Positions 12,068 to 26,026 are shown, counted from the first letter of the stretch. The stretch is 64,000 bases of DNA from Trinickia soli (GCF_002879855.1 NZ_PNYB01000011.1:1-64000); one strand, 5' to 3'. Notes: generated from the letters alone by a model not told the origin. Numbers and translations: made by a program.

Positions 12068-12844
12068 TCAAAACCAGCCCAACGCACGATAGACGTAGAA
12101 CTGGATCATACCGATCAGTTCATGCATCGCGAGGTTGGCGGAGACGAGGTTCGACCAACGCGGCAATACACCGCGTTCGGCGACCCGCAAGTCGCACGCC
12201 ACCGGTTCGGGCGCGAGCGCGAAGCGGCGGAAGTCCATGAGCGCTCGCGGCATATGGTAGGCCGAGGTGACAAGCATCAACGAATCGTAACGTTCGCTGC
12301 GCAAAATACGCGCGACCTGCCTCGCGTTTTCATAGGTCGTGCGACTGGCGTTCTCGAGCACGAGGTCGGCGCTCGCGACATGTGCGCGTAGCAGATAGGG
12401 CGCATAGTTGTCGGCTTCGGCGGCCGAATGACGCTGCGGATTGCCGCCGCTCACGATCACCCGACATCGCTTTGCTTGCCGCTTGCATTGCCCATACAGC
12501 GAGGCTGCGGTCGCGATGCGTAGCAGTGCGGCGGGTTTCGGTACGAGGACGCCATGCTCGTCGTAGCGGGTGCCGGCTCCGAGCAATACGATCACCGGAT
12601 TCTCGCCGAAATGCGGCGGCCCGTAGTGCGCCGCATCGCGCTGCACGGAGGCCAGCAAAGGGGCGGTGAGCCACCCGGCCGACAGAAGCCAGAACAGCGC
12701 CAGGGCGATGGCGGCGATCGCCTTGCGTCTGCGGGGCCACAGCACGAAAACTGCCAAAAAAAGCGCGAATAAAGTGAATATGATCAATTGAGATGCGGTA
12801 ACGTATGGTTTCGGGGATCGCATCGCCCTTAGCCGGCGATGCAT
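12068..12844 (-). CDS. YdcF/ElyC-family (DUF218) membrane protein
   Basis: A 258-residue protein with two hydrophobic N-terminal segments (about residues 18-65) and a cytosolic or periplasmic DUF218 domain. Family motifs are VIVLLGAGTRYDEHG, VIVSGGNP, ENASRTTYENA and VTSAYHMPRA. In E. coli ElyC and SanA of this family affect cell-envelope integrity and peptidoglycan assembly at low temperature. An internal ATG at 12823 is an alternative start. It stands alone on the minus strand, convergent with nothing obvious. Confidence 0.8.
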   Translation of the reverse strand: MHRRLRAMRSPKPYVTASQLIIFTLFALFLAVFVLWPRRRKAIAAIALALFWLLSAGWLTAPLLASVQRDAAHYGPPHFGENPVIVLLGAGTRYDEHGVLVPKPAALLRIATAASLYGQCKRQAKRCRVIVSGGNPQRHSAAEADNYAPYLLRAHVASADLVLENASRTTYENARQVARILRSERYDSLMLVTSAYHMPRALMDFRRFALAPEPVACDLRVAERGVLPRWSNLVSANLAMHELIGMIQFYVYRALGWF

Positions 12845-13031
12845 TCAAATGGACCACGGGCGGCCGCCTTTTTTTGCGCGGCAAATCGCCCGATTATAGG
12901 CAGTACCTTCGATACGACGGCGCGGGTACATCCTGCTGCCGCCCCGGCTCGGCGGTTCGGCTCTCACCGGTACCGGCTGCCGCACGGCATGCGCCGTCAG
13001 TACGACGGCAGCACTTTAAGAAAGAGTCGAG

Positions 13032-13334
13032 ATGACCACGTATTCCAACGAAGCGGTGCTCGAAGCGCTTAGGCGAGTGCAATATCGTCAGGTTCCATGG
13101 GCCAGACGCCCCGGAGTGTTCGAATATCTGCGAGGGCTCGGCTTGATGGAAACGGCTCGCCAGCGCACGGTCGCACCGGGAGCAGGTTTTCATGCGCCTG
13201 TCGATATCGCGGTGCTCACCGACAAGGGCCGAGCCGAATTCAATCGCCTCGCGCGCGAAGAGCGGGCGCTGGCCTGGACCGACGCGCGCACGAGCGAATA
13301 CTCCCCAAGCGAAGCCGTCGCACAGTCGAACTGA
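13032..13334 (+). CDS. small hypothetical protein, 100 residues
   Basis: Starts MTTYSNEAVLEALRRVQYRQV. An AAGAAAGAG a short way before the ATG may serve as ribosome site. It contains ARRPGVFEYLRGLGLMET and later PVDIAVLTDKGRAEFNRLAREE. The helix-rich pattern, with a segment like the second helix and wing of a winged-helix domain (LTDKGRAEF), resembles small DNA-binding or adaptor proteins. That is only an impression. No signal peptide. Confidence 0.5.
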   Translation: MTTYSNEAVLEALRRVQYRQVPWARRPGVFEYLRGLGLMETARQRTVAPGAGFHAPVDIAVLTDKGRAEFNRLAREERALAWTDARTSEYSPSEAVAQSN

Positions 13335-13387
13335 AGCAGTAACGTCGCGGCGGCGATGTCTGCGGTGGCGAGTTCGCCAGGGCGCTC

Positions 13388-13417
13388 AAAAAAAACCCGT
13401 ATCGCGAGGATACGGGT
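13388..13417 (-). terminator. minus-strand intrinsic terminator
   Basis: Read on the minus strand, ACCCGTATC, loop CTCGC, GATACGGGT is followed by eight T. It lies about 115 bp past the small secreted-protein gene at 13531-13785, which it probably serves. Confidence 0.72.
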
Positions 13418-13530
13418 ACCGGATATTTCTGCTGCCACGCTGTGCTCATGGCATTCACTCCGACTAGCCGAATGGTCGGTGGTTCCCTTGGTTTCGATTT
13501 GAATTGCGTGAATGGCGCGATCTGCGCGAA

Positions 13531-13785
13531 TCAGTGAGGCGGGGGAGTGCGCGGGCGGGTGGCATTTTCGTTCCAACGCGCATTGTTTTCGATGTCGCCG
13601 CGCAGGTTTCCGCGCGGCGCCGACGCGCCGGAGGGTGCGTTGGACGGTGGGCCCCGCCAGCCGGCCGCCATTTTGGGTGCGCTCGTGCGTGCCGGGGCGG
13701 GCGGAGGGTGCGCGCAAGCGAAGCCCCCATATGCAAGCGCGACGCTGCATAAGAGCAAACCCGCTGCGAAATTCGCTGCCTTCAT
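13531..13785 (-). CDS. small secreted proline-rich protein
   Basis: The start at 13785 follows GGAGAG. The 84-residue product has a signal peptide (MKAANFAAGLLLCSVALAYG then GFACA) and a short mature part rich in Pro, Ala, Arg and Asn. Family not recognised and function unknown. Its minus-strand terminator supports it being a real transcription unit. Confidence 0.45.
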   Translation of the reverse strand: MKAANFAAGLLLCSVALAYGGFACAHPPPAPARTSAPKMAAGWRGPPSNAPSGASAPRGNLRGDIENNARWNENATRPRTPPPH

Positions 13786-14093
13786 TCGATGAGCTCTCCC
13801 GGCACGGGCATGCCGGCGGCTGTCCGCATGGGCACACAATAGGCTCACGAGCGAAAGCCCGCTGTAAATATTAGTAAATGGATGTTTCGCAAGCCGGCGT
13901 CCCGAAATGAGCGCCGCACATTGTCGTTGTCGCGGGAAGGAAGTCGACTGCAGGCATCGCATTGATGCCGGCGCACGGAAGGGCGCCAAACGAGGCGCAC
14001 ATTATCGGTGTGGGCGCCGCAGTGCGATCCGGGTCATTCGCGCGAGCATCGTCTCGATACTCGCGCATCGGTGCGGCCGTCGGCGGCGCGGAA

Positions 14094-14492
14094 TCAGGCC
14101 ATCTTGACCGGTGCGCGCCACGATTCGGGATTGGTCCAGAACGCGCCGCGCAGGCGGTCCTGGCTGCGCGGGGCCGGCGGCTTGACCGCGGTGGCGCCGA
14201 TCCGGCCGCGCAGCGAAATCTGGCGGCCGCAGGTGCCCAGACGGTTGACGATTTCGACGAGGGTGCCATCGGCCTGCCACTCATCGAAACGGCGTCTGCA
14301 GGTGGGAGGCGACGGATAGCGACCCGGCAGCTTCGACCAGCCCTCGCCTGTCGACAACACCCACAGCACGGCGTTCACGACAGCACGCGCCTCGACGCGC
14401 GGGCGTCCGCGTCGCTCGCTCCGTGCAGGTTCCGCACAGAACAGCGCTTCGACCAGCGCCCATTCGTTATCTCTTAAATCGTCGAACACCAT
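14094..14492 (-). CDS. standalone DUF4096 protein (IS5-family transposase N-terminus-like)
   Basis: 132 residues, beginning MVFDDLRDNEWALVEALF after GAGGTGAGGACAT. The DUF4096 pattern is clear: DxEWxxxEALF, then GRPRVEARAVVNAVLWVLSTGEGWSKLP, then PSPPTCRRRFDEWQADGTL. In insertion sequences this domain is followed by a DDE catalytic domain; here the protein ends after it. No terminal inverted repeats or second transposase frame are visible. The paralogue at 40848-41258 has the same design. It could be a leftover of an insertion sequence or a domesticated DNA-binding protein; the second possibility is favoured by the intact start and ribosome site. Confidence 0.7.
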   Translation of the reverse strand: MVFDDLRDNEWALVEALFCAEPARSERRGRPRVEARAVVNAVLWVLSTGEGWSKLPGRYPSPPTCRRRFDEWQADGTLVEIVNRLGTCGRQISLRGRIGATAVKPPAPRSQDRLRGAFWTNPESWRAPVKMA

Positions 14493-15230
14493 ATGTCCTC
14501 ACCTCAGCGAAACTGACTCCGGTGCGCTGCCCCGTGCCGCGCACTCTTGAGACACTCGGATCGAGTGTCGAGCGAGCCGGTTGGCACCGCGAACGGATCA
14601 TCGAATCGCGCGGCGCCGACCGCAGCGCCGAGCAATGCAGGAAGCGTGCCATTGGGTGGCCAAATGCCTGCAAGCCCCGCCGCGACAGGCCTGAGGGGCC
14701 GTTAGTCAGGGGCGTATGAGACGCCAAAATGCCCGTGCCGGAAATAAGGGCAATCACCAATCTAGTGCAACTGCGCGCGCCGCATGTGCGCCCGCGCATG
14801 CTTATTGCGGCGCGATAAATGCACGCGACATCGGTTTCGAGGCAGGGACGTAACTGCCGTGCGGCGGGCGCATTGCGCAGATTTCTGAATTTTGCGTGTG
14901 CAGCAAGAGAAGGTGGCTGGGCGCGGTCGTGCGGGAGTCCGGCGGTGGTTCACTATTTGGCAGGCATTGCGCTTTTCGCCACGACGCGCGCATTTCGATT
15001 CGCTATTTACGCCCTCGGCCTTTTTGCGTAAGATGGCGTTCAGTCACGCGGCGCCTTCTCCGGAAAACCGCTGCTTCGTCCGGCTGGGCTTGGCTCGATC
15101 GCTGTTTCGAATCGCCACCCCCCGGTCCGTGCTCCCATCAATATGACCGATCAGAATCGGGCGAGCGCGTCTTCAGTTCCATATCGTCTGTTTGATCCGG
15201 TTCGTTGACCACAGGGTCTGACCTAGCTGC
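14493..15230. other. gene-poor stretch before scpB
   Basis: About 740 bp with only short frames that have unlikely composition and no ribosome sites. The right part must carry the scpB promoter. I see no RNA gene or repeat in it. Confidence 0.4.
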
Positions 15231-16226
15231 ATGAATACCCAAGAGGCGAAGATCGTCCTCGAGACTGCTTTGATTTGCGCGCAAGAACCGCTCAAGGTGG
15301 GTGACCTGCGCAAGCTGTTCGCTGATGGTGTATCGGCGGATACAGTCCGTGCGTTGCTTGAGGATTTGAGAAACCAATGGTCGGGGCGGGGCGTTGAGCT
15401 TGTCTCCCTCGCTACGGGCTGGCGCTTTCAAAGCAAGCCCGCCATGCGGACCTTTCTGGATCGTCTGAATCCGGAGAAGCCGCCAAAGTATTCGCGCGCC
15501 GTGCTGGAAACGCTTGCGATCATCGCGTACCGCCAGCCGGTTACGCGTGGCGATATCGAAGAGATTCGCGGGGTCACCGTCAACACGCAGGTGATCAAGC
15601 AACTCGAAGACCGCAGCTGGATCGAGGTGATCGGGCATCGCGATGTGCCGGGGCGGCCTGCGCTGTATGCCACTACGAAGCAATTTCTCGACGATCTCGG
15701 ACTGAAGGCACTCGACGAGTTGCCGCCGCTCGAGGATCCGTCCGCGCAGAGCGCCGCAGACCTGCTCGCGCAGCATTCCATCGAGTTTCCCGAGGATGCC
15801 GCGTTGGCCGAAGGCGCGGCACCCGAAGGCGCGGCACCCGAAGGCGCGGCACCCGAAGGCGGCGAGCCGGCGCATGACGCGGCGGTCGCAGCCGTGGCCG
15901 AGGCGCCGCCCGATGGCCTGGATCGGCAAGAACATGAAGATGACGATGCGCGCACGTCGCAGGACGAGCGGGCAAACGTTGCACCGACCGTCGAAGACGG
16001 CGCGAGCGATGCTGCCAACGGCGAGCGCGCTGGCGAGCAAGGCCGGTACGAGGCTACGTCGAGCGAAAGCGACATCGAGCACGAAGGGCATGAGCGGACC
16101 GTTGCGGCTGACACCGCAGAGGCTCATGCGGTCAATGCGGTGCGCGATTACCCGCCGCATCGCAGCGCATCCGCCGACGACGCGGACGCATTCACCGATG
16201 ACGAACCCGCGTCGCGCAGCGCCTGA
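15231..16226 (+). CDS. scpB: ScpB, segregation and condensation protein B
   Basis: ScpB is the winged-helix kleisin partner of the SMC-ScpA complex that compacts and separates chromosomes. The first 180 residues form the usual domain ([29 protein letters not shown], then [15 protein letters not shown]). The remaining 150 residues are a long acidic, Ala/Glu/Asp-rich tail beginning with three GAAPE repeats. The total of 331 is longer than the roughly 200 of most ScpB; such tails occur in Burkholderia. scpA is not next to it. rluB follows 57 bp later, the usual neighbour. Confidence 0.92.
   Translation: MNTQEAKIVLETALICAQEPLKVGDLRKLFADGVSADTVRALLEDLRNQWSGRGVELVSLATGWRFQSKPAMRTFLDRLNPEKPPKYSRAVLETLAIIAYRQPVTRGDIEEIRGVTVNTQVIKQLEDRSWIEVIGHRDVPGRPALYATTKQFLDDLGLKALDELPPLEDPSAQSAADLLAQHSIEFPEDAALAEGAAPEGAAPEGAAPEGGEPAHDAAVAAVAEAPPDGLDRQEHEDDDARTSQDERANVAPTVEDGASDAANGERAGEQGRYEATSSESDIEHEGHERTVAADTAEAHAVNAVRDYPPHRSASADDADAFTDDEPASRSA
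15810..15854 (+). repeat. three tandem 15-bp repeats in scpB
   Basis: GAAGGCGCGGCACCC occurs three times without interruption, encoding GAAPE repeats in the acidic tail, and is followed by a partial fourth copy. The copies are identical, so the array is likely to vary in copy number between strains. Confidence 0.85.
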
Positions 16227-16283
16227 CGTAACCGAACGCATATAGCGCCCGCAAGGGGCGCGCGATTGACACTTGAGGTTGTT

Positions 16284-18050
16284 TTGACAAATACCCACGA
16301 CACCGATTTGTCCGCATCCGGGCATGCCGCACAGGCTGCGGGCCGCGACGAGGCGCCTGCCGCACCGGCAACGGGCGAGTCCGAGCAGGGCGCCCATAGT
16401 GCTGAGGCGGGCGACCAGGACCGTCCGCGCCGCGGCTTGCGGCGCGGTCCACGCAGCTTGATCGCACGGCGGCGAGCCGCGGCGAAGACCAAGGGCGAGG
16501 CAGGGGCGCAAGCCCAGCCGGGCGCCGAAGGCGCCGAGGGCGAGGCTGCCTCGACGCCCCCTTCCGCTGAAGAGAGTGCCCCTGCCGGGGCGCGTGCGCC
16601 GCGCAAAGGTACCCCGAAGGGCGGTCGCAAACAGTCCGCCGGTCGCCGGGAAGAGTCCGGTGGCGCAGCGAAGGACGCCCAAGGCAAGCGCCCCGAATCC
16701 GTTCCGGGCGGCCAGGACGATTTGTTCTCCTACGTGACTTCGCCTGCGTTCGATGCGGACAACGGGGCATCGACCGGCGTGCGCGCCCCGATGCTGCGGC
16801 GCGGCCGTCCGGAGCCGCAAAAGCGCGTACTGGCGCCCGACGACGACGCGCCGAAGCTGCATAAGGTGCTGGCCGAAGCCGGGATGGGCTCGCGTCGCGA
16901 AATGGAAGAACTGATCGTGGCCGGTCGCGTATCGGTCAACGGCGAGCCCGCACACATCGGGCAGCGCATCATGCCGACCGATCAGGTCCGCATCAACGGC
17001 AAGCCTGTCAAGCGTCGCGTGCAGACCAAGCCGCCCCGTGTGCTGCTTTATCACAAGCCGACGGGCGAGATCGTCAGTCATGCAGACCCGGAAGGCCGGC
17101 CTTCGGTCTTCGATAAGCTGCCTCCGATGAAAACGGCGAAGTGGCTGGCCGTCGGCCGGCTCGACTTCAATACTGAAGGCCTGTTGATGTTGACCACGTC
17201 GGGCGACCTGGCGAACCGGTTCATGCATCCGCGCTACAGCGTAGAGCGTGAGTATGCGGTTCGCGTCGTCGGCGAGCTCGCGGAAGGCGCGCGGCAAAAG
17301 CTGCTGCATGGTGTCGAACTCGAAGACGGTCCTGCCAATTTCCTGCGTATCCGCGATGGCGGCGGCGAGGGCACCAACCACTGGTACCACGTCGCGCTGG
17401 CCGAAGGCCGCAATCGCGAAGTGCGGCGCATGTTCGAGGCGGTCGGGCTCATGGTGAGCCGGCTCATTCGTACACGTCATGGCCCGATTTCCCTGCCGCG
17501 CGGTTTGCGACGCGGCCGTTGGGAAGAGCTCGAAGAGAATCAGGTGCGCAGCCTGATGGCGGCGGTCGGCCTCAAGGCGCCAGTCGAAGAGAAGGGCGCG
17601 CGGCGTCAGGGTCAGGAGCGGCGCCAGCCGGATCCGATGCAGACGTCGATGGGCTTCATCAACCGCGAGCCGGTGTTGACGGCGCATGGCCGCTTCGATC
17701 AGCCGGGGCGTGGCCCTGGCCGTCGCGGCCCCGGCGGCTTCGGTGGCGGCGGTGCCGGCATGGGCGGCTACGGCGAGAATTCGGGAGGCGGTTTCGGCAA
17801 TCGCGCCGGCGGAAGTCGCGGTGGCGGCGGCCAGAAGGCGCGGCCGCAGCGTGACGTCGACGGCAACCGCGCGCCCTCCGGCGCTGCGGGCAAGCGTCCG
17901 TTCGGTGGCAATGCAAATAGCAACCGCACCCCGGGCGGCAATCGCGCCGGCGGCGGCAACCGCGCCGGTGGCAGCGGCGGCGGTGGAGCTGGCGGCGCCG
18001 GCGGGGGCGGTCAGCGGCCGGCCCCGCGCGGTCGTTCGCGCGGGCGCTGA
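16284..18050 (+). CDS. rluB: RluB, 23S rRNA pseudouridine synthase with long tails
   Basis: Makes pseudouridine 2605 in 23S rRNA. I chose TTG 16284 (MTNTHDTDL) because GAGG at 16275-16278 precedes it; an in-frame TTG at 16266 is possible. The first 180 residues are a low-complexity acidic/basic extension. The S4 domain follows ([21 protein letters not shown] ...). Next is the synthase domain with the catalytic Asp in [12 protein letters not shown]. The last 110 residues are Gly/Arg/Asn-rich (RGG-like), typical of RNA-binding tails. At 588 residues it is about twice E. coli RluB. Confidence 0.9.
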   Translation: MTNTHDTDLSASGHAAQAAGRDEAPAAPATGESEQGAHSAEAGDQDRPRRGLRRGPRSLIARRRAAAKTKGEAGAQAQPGAEGAEGEAASTPPSAEESAPAGARAPRKGTPKGGRKQSAGRREESGGAAKDAQGKRPESVPGGQDDLFSYVTSPAFDADNGASTGVRAPMLRRGRPEPQKRVLAPDDDAPKLHKVLAEAGMGSRREMEELIVAGRVSVNGEPAHIGQRIMPTDQVRINGKPVKRRVQTKPPRVLLYHKPTGEIVSHADPEGRPSVFDKLPPMKTAKWLAVGRLDFNTEGLLMLTTSGDLANRFMHPRYSVEREYAVRVVGELAEGARQKLLHGVELEDGPANFLRIRDGGGEGTNHWYHVALAEGRNREVRRMFEAVGLMVSRLIRTRHGPISLPRGLRRGRWEELEENQVRSLMAAVGLKAPVEEKGARRQGQERRQPDPMQTSMGFINREPVLTAHGRFDQPGRGPGRRGPGGFGGGGAGMGGYGENSGGGFGNRAGGSRGGGGQKARPQRDVDGNRAPSGAAGKRPFGGNANSNRTPGGNRAGGGNRAGGSGGGGAGGAGGGGQRPAPRGRSRGR

Positions 18051-18128
18051 CAGGCGGCGCACCCGGTCGCCTTTGTATGCGGGACCACGGGTGCGCGCGG
18101 CTGCGCAGTCGCCTTGGTCGGATCGGCT

Positions 18129-18158
18129 GTGCGAAAGCCTCCTGGAGGGCTTTCGCAC
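18129..18158 (+). terminator. perfect hairpin after rluB, no T-run
   Basis: GTGCGAAAGCC and GGCTTTCGCAC form an 11-bp perfect stem 79 bp after rluB. There is no U-tract, so it may end transcription weakly or protect the 3' end rather than act as a classic terminator. Confidence 0.4.
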
Positions 18159-18167
18159 GCTCGCTGC

Positions 18168-18197
18168 TTGGCAACCCGCCGTGAAAAATGCTAAACT
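18168..18197 (+). promoter_or_regulatory. sigma-70 promoter for the rimP-nusA-infB operon
   Basis: TTGGCA (18168-18173), 18-base spacer, TAAACT (18192-18197). The expected start, near 18204, is followed within 60-80 bases by an intrinsic terminator, so transcripts must pass that terminator to reach rimP. Confidence 0.6.
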
Positions 18198-18262
18198 CAC
18201 AAAGTCGCTGGGCGTGCGGCTGTTGTTTGTGCGGCTCAGGTGCGAGCACCGGTAAGAGGATG

Positions 18263-18287
18263 ATGGGCGTTTCGCCCATTTTTTTTT
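18263..18287 (+). terminator. leader terminator / possible attenuator before rimP
   Basis: ATGGGCG, loop TTT, CGCCCAT, then a run of nine T. It sits between the promoter above and the rimP start at 18399, not at the end of a gene. NusA is known to regulate its own operon, so an attenuator controlling read-through into rimP-nusA-infB is plausible. It could also end a short leader RNA. Confidence 0.65.
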
Positions 18288-18398
18288 GGCGGTCACGGTT
18301 CGGCATCTCGGCAAGCAGCACATTTTCGCGCACCGGCATGGCGCGGCGCGCAGCCCCTTGGGTGCATGCGCGTACGCGCGAATACCTTAGAGGGCACT

Positions 18399-18857
18399 GT
18401 GCAACTGACGGAACTGATAGAAACCACGGTCTCTGGCATGGGCTATGAGCTCGTGGACCTCGAGCGCACCGGGCGCGGCATGCTGTGTGTCTATATCGAC
18501 CAACCCGCCGGCATCGCGATCGAGGATTGCGAAAAAGTCACGCGTCAGCTCCAGCACGTTCTGACGGTTGAGAACATCGACTACGAACGGCTCGAAGTAT
18601 CGTCGCCGGGGCTCGATCGTCCGCTCAAGAAGTTGGCGGATTTCTTGCGCTTCGCGGGCAGCGAGGCCGTCGTGACATTGAAAAAGCCGTTGAACGGGCG
18701 CAAGACGTACCGGGGCATCCTGCATGCGCCTGACGGCGAAACGATCGGTTTGGAATTTGAAGGGAAGGAGGGCGCCGCGATGCTCGATTTCACGCTCGCG
18801 GACATGGACCGCGCACGCCTTGTCCCGAAGGTTGACTTTAGGAGCCGCAAACAATGA
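18399..18857 (+). CDS. rimP: RimP, 30S ribosome maturation factor
   Basis: RimP helps assemble the 30S subunit. I chose GTG 18399 ([20 protein letters not shown]) with AGGG five bases before it; it matches the usual N-terminus, while the upstream ATG at 18366 has no ribosome site. The product is 152 residues with the RimP N-domain motifs ([23 protein letters not shown]) and the C-terminal SH3-like domain ([17 protein letters not shown]). The stop overlaps the nusA start as ATGA. Confidence 0.92.
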   Translation: MQLTELIETTVSGMGYELVDLERTGRGMLCVYIDQPAGIAIEDCEKVTRQLQHVLTVENIDYERLEVSSPGLDRPLKKLADFLRFAGSEAVVTLKKPLNGRKTYRGILHAPDGETIGLEFEGKEGAAMLDFTLADMDRARLVPKVDFRSRKQ

Positions 18858-20329
18858 GTCGCGAAGTACTGATGCTGGTCGATGCACTGGCGCGCGAAAA
18901 GAATGTCAATAAAGATGTGGTATTCGCTGCGCTCGAAGCCGCTCTTGCTTCGGCCACCAAGAAGCTCTTCGAAGAAGACGTAGACATCCGCGTGCATATC
19001 GATCGCGAATCGGGCGAGCATGAAACGTATCGCCGTTGGCGCGTGGTGCCCGACGAGGCCGGCTTGCAAGAGCCCGATCAGGAAATCCTGCTGTTCGAAG
19101 CGCGCGAAGAAAAGCCCGAGATCGAAATCGACGACTACATCGAAGAACCGATCCCTTCGATCGAATTCGGTCGTATCGGCGCGCAGGCGGCCAAGCAGGT
19201 CATTTTGCAGAAGGTGCGCGACGCCGAGCGCGAGCAGATCCTCAACGATTTCCTCGAGCGCGGCGAAAAGATCATGACCGGCACGGTCAAGCGTCTGGAT
19301 AAAGGCAACTTCATCGTCGAATCGGGCCGTGTCGAAGCGCTGCTGCGCCGCGATCAACTGATCCCGAAGGAAAACCTGCGCGTCGGCGACCGTGTGCGCG
19401 CCTACATCGCCAAGGTGGACCGCACGGCGCGCGGCCCGCAGATCGAACTCTCGCGCACGGCGCCCGAGTTTCTGATGAAGCTGTTCGAAATGGAAGTGCC
19501 CGAGATCGAGCAGGGCCTGCTCGAAATCAAGGCGGCCGCTCGCGATCCCGGCGTGCGCGCGAAGATCGGCGTCGTGGCCTACGACAAGCGTATCGATCCG
19601 ATCGGCACCTGCGTCGGCATCCGCGGTTCGCGCGTGCAGGCGGTTCGCAACGAGCTTGGTGGCGAGAACGTCGACATCGTGCTATGGTCCGAGGATCCCG
19701 CCCAGTTCGTGATCGGCGCGCTCGCGCCGGCTGCGGTTCAGTCGATCGTCGTCGATGAAGAGAAGCATTCGATGGACGTCGTCGTGGACGAAAACGAGCT
19801 GGCGGTCGCCATCGGCCGCAGCGGCCAGAACGTGCGTCTCGCCAGCGAGTTGACCGGCTGGCAAATCAACATCATGACGCCCGATGAATCGGCGCAGAAG
19901 CAGAACCAGGAGCGTGGGGTTCTGCGCGACCTGTTCATGGCGCGGCTCGATGTCGACGAGGAAGTCGCCGACATTCTCATCGACGAAGGCTTCACGAGCC
20001 TCGAAGAGATCGCCTACGTGCCGCTCAACGAGATGCTCGAAATCGAAGCGTTCGATGAGGATACCGTCCACGAGCTGCGCAACCGCGCGCGCGATGCGTT
20101 GCTGACGATGGCGATCGCCAACGAGGAAAAGGTCGAGGGAGTCGCGCTCGATCTGAAGAGTCTCGAAGGGATGGACGCCGATCTGCTCTCGAAGCTGGCC
20201 GAGCACCAGATCCAGACGCGCGACGAGCTGGCTGAACTGGCCGTCGACGAATTGGTTGAAATGACCGGAATGCAAGAGGATGCCGCGAAGGCGTTGATCA
20301 TGAAAGCACGTGAACATTGGTTCCAGTGA
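18854..20329 (+). CDS. nusA: NusA, transcription elongation/termination factor
   Basis: A 491-residue RNA polymerase-binding factor controlling pausing, termination and antitermination. Domains in order: the N-terminal polymerase-binding domain (residues 1-130), S1 (about 135-200, with [17 protein letters not shown]), KH1 and KH2 ([20 protein letters not shown] and [17 protein letters not shown]), then two C-terminal acidic repeats ([21 protein letters not shown] and a second one near the end). It overlaps rimP by four bases and is probably co-transcribed with infB. Confidence 0.96.
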   Translation: MSREVLMLVDALAREKNVNKDVVFAALEAALASATKKLFEEDVDIRVHIDRESGEHETYRRWRVVPDEAGLQEPDQEILLFEAREEKPEIEIDDYIEEPIPSIEFGRIGAQAAKQVILQKVRDAEREQILNDFLERGEKIMTGTVKRLDKGNFIVESGRVEALLRRDQLIPKENLRVGDRVRAYIAKVDRTARGPQIELSRTAPEFLMKLFEMEVPEIEQGLLEIKAAARDPGVRAKIGVVAYDKRIDPIGTCVGIRGSRVQAVRNELGGENVDIVLWSEDPAQFVIGALAPAAVQSIVVDEEKHSMDVVVDENELAVAIGRSGQNVRLASELTGWQINIMTPDESAQKQNQERGVLRDLFMARLDVDEEVADILIDEGFTSLEEIAYVPLNEMLEIEAFDEDTVHELRNRARDALLTMAIANEEKVEGVALDLKSLEGMDADLLSKLAEHQIQTRDELAELAVDELVEMTGMQEDAAKALIMKAREHWFQ

Positions 20330-20424
20330 GTGAATGACCATGGCGCACTGAATAGACAGCGATCTTGCGATCGCATGACCCGATGCTAACCGCAAGGAAT
20401 CCGTCCTTGCACTAAGAGGAATGA

Positions 20425-23313
<2,889 letters not shown>

Positions 23314-23330
23314 TACGCCAGCGCGCGGCT

Positions 23331-23374
23331 CGGGGCGGAGCAGGCGGCAAGCCTCCTCCGCCCCGTTTGTTTTA
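23331..23374 (+). terminator. hairpin with T-rich tail between infB and rbfA
   Basis: CGGGGCGGAG pairs with CTCCGCCCCG, followed by TTTGTTTTA. As it is inside a conserved operon it may be only partly efficient, lowering rbfA and truB expression relative to infB. Confidence 0.6.
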
Positions 23375-23471
23375 TCGCGCAGCACGGGCGCGAATGTCGG
23401 TACCCCTGGCATTTGCGCGCGATGTGCGCCGGGCCGCAGATGGCGCGCCCTAACCGCCAGGCGGGTTCATC

Positions 23472-23840
23472 ATGTCGAAAAAACGCACGTCCCCCAATCG
23501 CAACGTCCAGATCGCCGATCAGATTCAACGCGATTTGTCCGAACTCATCATGCGCGAGGTGAAAGACCCGCGCATCGGGCTCGTCACGATCCAAAGCGTC
23601 GAACTCACGCCTGATTACGCACACGCGAAGGTCTACTTCACGACGCTGACGGGCGATGCGCAGGCCACGCAGGTCGCGCTCAATCATGCGGCCGGTCATC
23701 TGCACAACCTGTTGTTCAAACGTCTGCACATTCATACCGTGCCGACGCTGCATTTTCACTACGACAAATCGATCGAGCAAGCCGTCGAGATGTCGCGCCT
23801 CATCGACGAAGCGAACGCCACACGCGCCAAAGGCGATTGA
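23472..23840 (+). CDS. rbfA: RbfA, ribosome-binding factor A
   Basis: A KH-fold protein of 122 residues that binds 30S subunits and is needed for 16S rRNA 5'-end maturation and cold adaptation. Typical segments: [27 protein letters not shown] near the start, then [12 protein letters not shown], and [22 protein letters not shown] at the end. It lies between infB and truB as in most proteobacteria. Confidence 0.95.
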   Translation: MSKKRTSPNRNVQIADQIQRDLSELIMREVKDPRIGLVTIQSVELTPDYAHAKVYFTTLTGDAQATQVALNHAAGHLHNLLFKRLHIHTVPTLHFHYDKSIEQAVEMSRLIDEANATRAKGD

Positions 23841-23898
23841 TCCGATGCGACCCGGGCCGCGACGCTGCGTCCCGCCGTTGCGCACTTGAAACAACCTC

Positions 23899-24864
23899 AT
23901 GAAACAACCTCAACGTCCGCGCTTGCCGCGTCGTGCGCTCGACGGCGTCCTATTGCTCGACAAAGGTCTCGGACTATCGAGTAACGACGCTCTCGTTCGT
24001 GCAAAGCGTCTTTTCCTCGCACAGAAGGCGGGACATACGGGGACGCTCGATCCTCTCGCGTCGGGTCTGCTGCCGCTCTGTTTCGGCGAAGCGACCAAGT
24101 TTTCGCAGGACTTGCTGGAAGCCGACAAGACCTACGAAGCCACGATGCGGCTGGGCATTCGCACGAGTACGGGCGATGCCGAGGGGGAGGTGTTGCAGAC
24201 GAGCCCCGTCGAGGTCGGGATCGCCGAGATTGACGCGGCGCTCGCGCGTTTTCGCGGCCGGATTTCGCAGGTGCCGCCGATGCATTCGGCGCTCAAGCGC
24301 GATGGCAAGCCGCTATACGAATACGCACGTGCGGGGCAGGTCGTCGAGCGCGCGGCCCGCGAGGTGACGATTCATGCGCTGGAATTGCTTGGCGCCACGT
24401 TGCCGGACGTCACGTTTCGTGTCACCTGCAGTAAGGGAACCTATGTGCGGACGCTGGCCGAGGACATCGGTGCGGCGCTCGGTTGCGGTGCGCATCTTGT
24501 GGCATTGCGGCGTACCGGCGTTGGGACCCTGACGCTCGATCACGCCGTCACGCTCGAGGCGCTGGAAAGCATGGAGGCCGGCGCGCGCGATGCGTGTTTG
24601 CGACCTGTCGACGCACTGCTGACGACCTTTCCGGTCGTGCGGCTCGATGCGGAAGCGGCCAAGCGCTTCCTCCATGGTCAACGGCTTCGCCTGGCCGATT
24701 TGACGCCGATCGTTGTCGAGCGCAGTGTCGACGGAAGCGATCGCGCGGATACACGCGTGCGCGTTTATCGCGACGAGGACGGCGTACTGCTCGGTGTGGC
24801 GCGAGCAGCCGATGGCGTACTTGCCCCGGAGCGACTCGTCGTGACTGCGCCGAAGCCGGCCTGA
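23899..24864 (+). CDS. truB: TruB, tRNA pseudouridine-55 synthase
   Basis: A 321-residue enzyme that makes pseudouridine 55 in the T-loop of tRNAs. The catalytic Asp51 is in GHTGTLDPLASGLLP; other TruB segments are KTYEATMRLGIRTSTGDAEG and CSKGTYVRTLAEDIG. The C-terminal part carries the PUA-like region. It is last in the rimP-nusA-infB-rbfA-truB group and converges with trpS. Confidence 0.95.
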   Translation: MKQPQRPRLPRRALDGVLLLDKGLGLSSNDALVRAKRLFLAQKAGHTGTLDPLASGLLPLCFGEATKFSQDLLEADKTYEATMRLGIRTSTGDAEGEVLQTSPVEVGIAEIDAALARFRGRISQVPPMHSALKRDGKPLYEYARAGQVVERAAREVTIHALELLGATLPDVTFRVTCSKGTYVRTLAEDIGAALGCGAHLVALRRTGVGTLTLDHAVTLEALESMEAGARDACLRPVDALLTTFPVVRLDAEAAKRFLHGQRLRLADLTPIVVERSVDGSDRADTRVRVYRDEDGVLLGVARAADGVLAPERLVVTAPKPA

Positions 24865-24923
24865 CGCAAACATAGACCGAGACGCTTCGCCCCGAACGCG
24901 CTTCGATACCCCGAAGCGGGCGC

Positions 24924-26026
<1,103 letters not shown>

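Noticed and set aside
15138-18323. 1061-codon minus-strand frame opposite scpB and rluB
   Set aside because: Arg/Ala-rich antisense shadow; includes runs such as repeated CRAFG that just mirror the plus-strand coding sequence.
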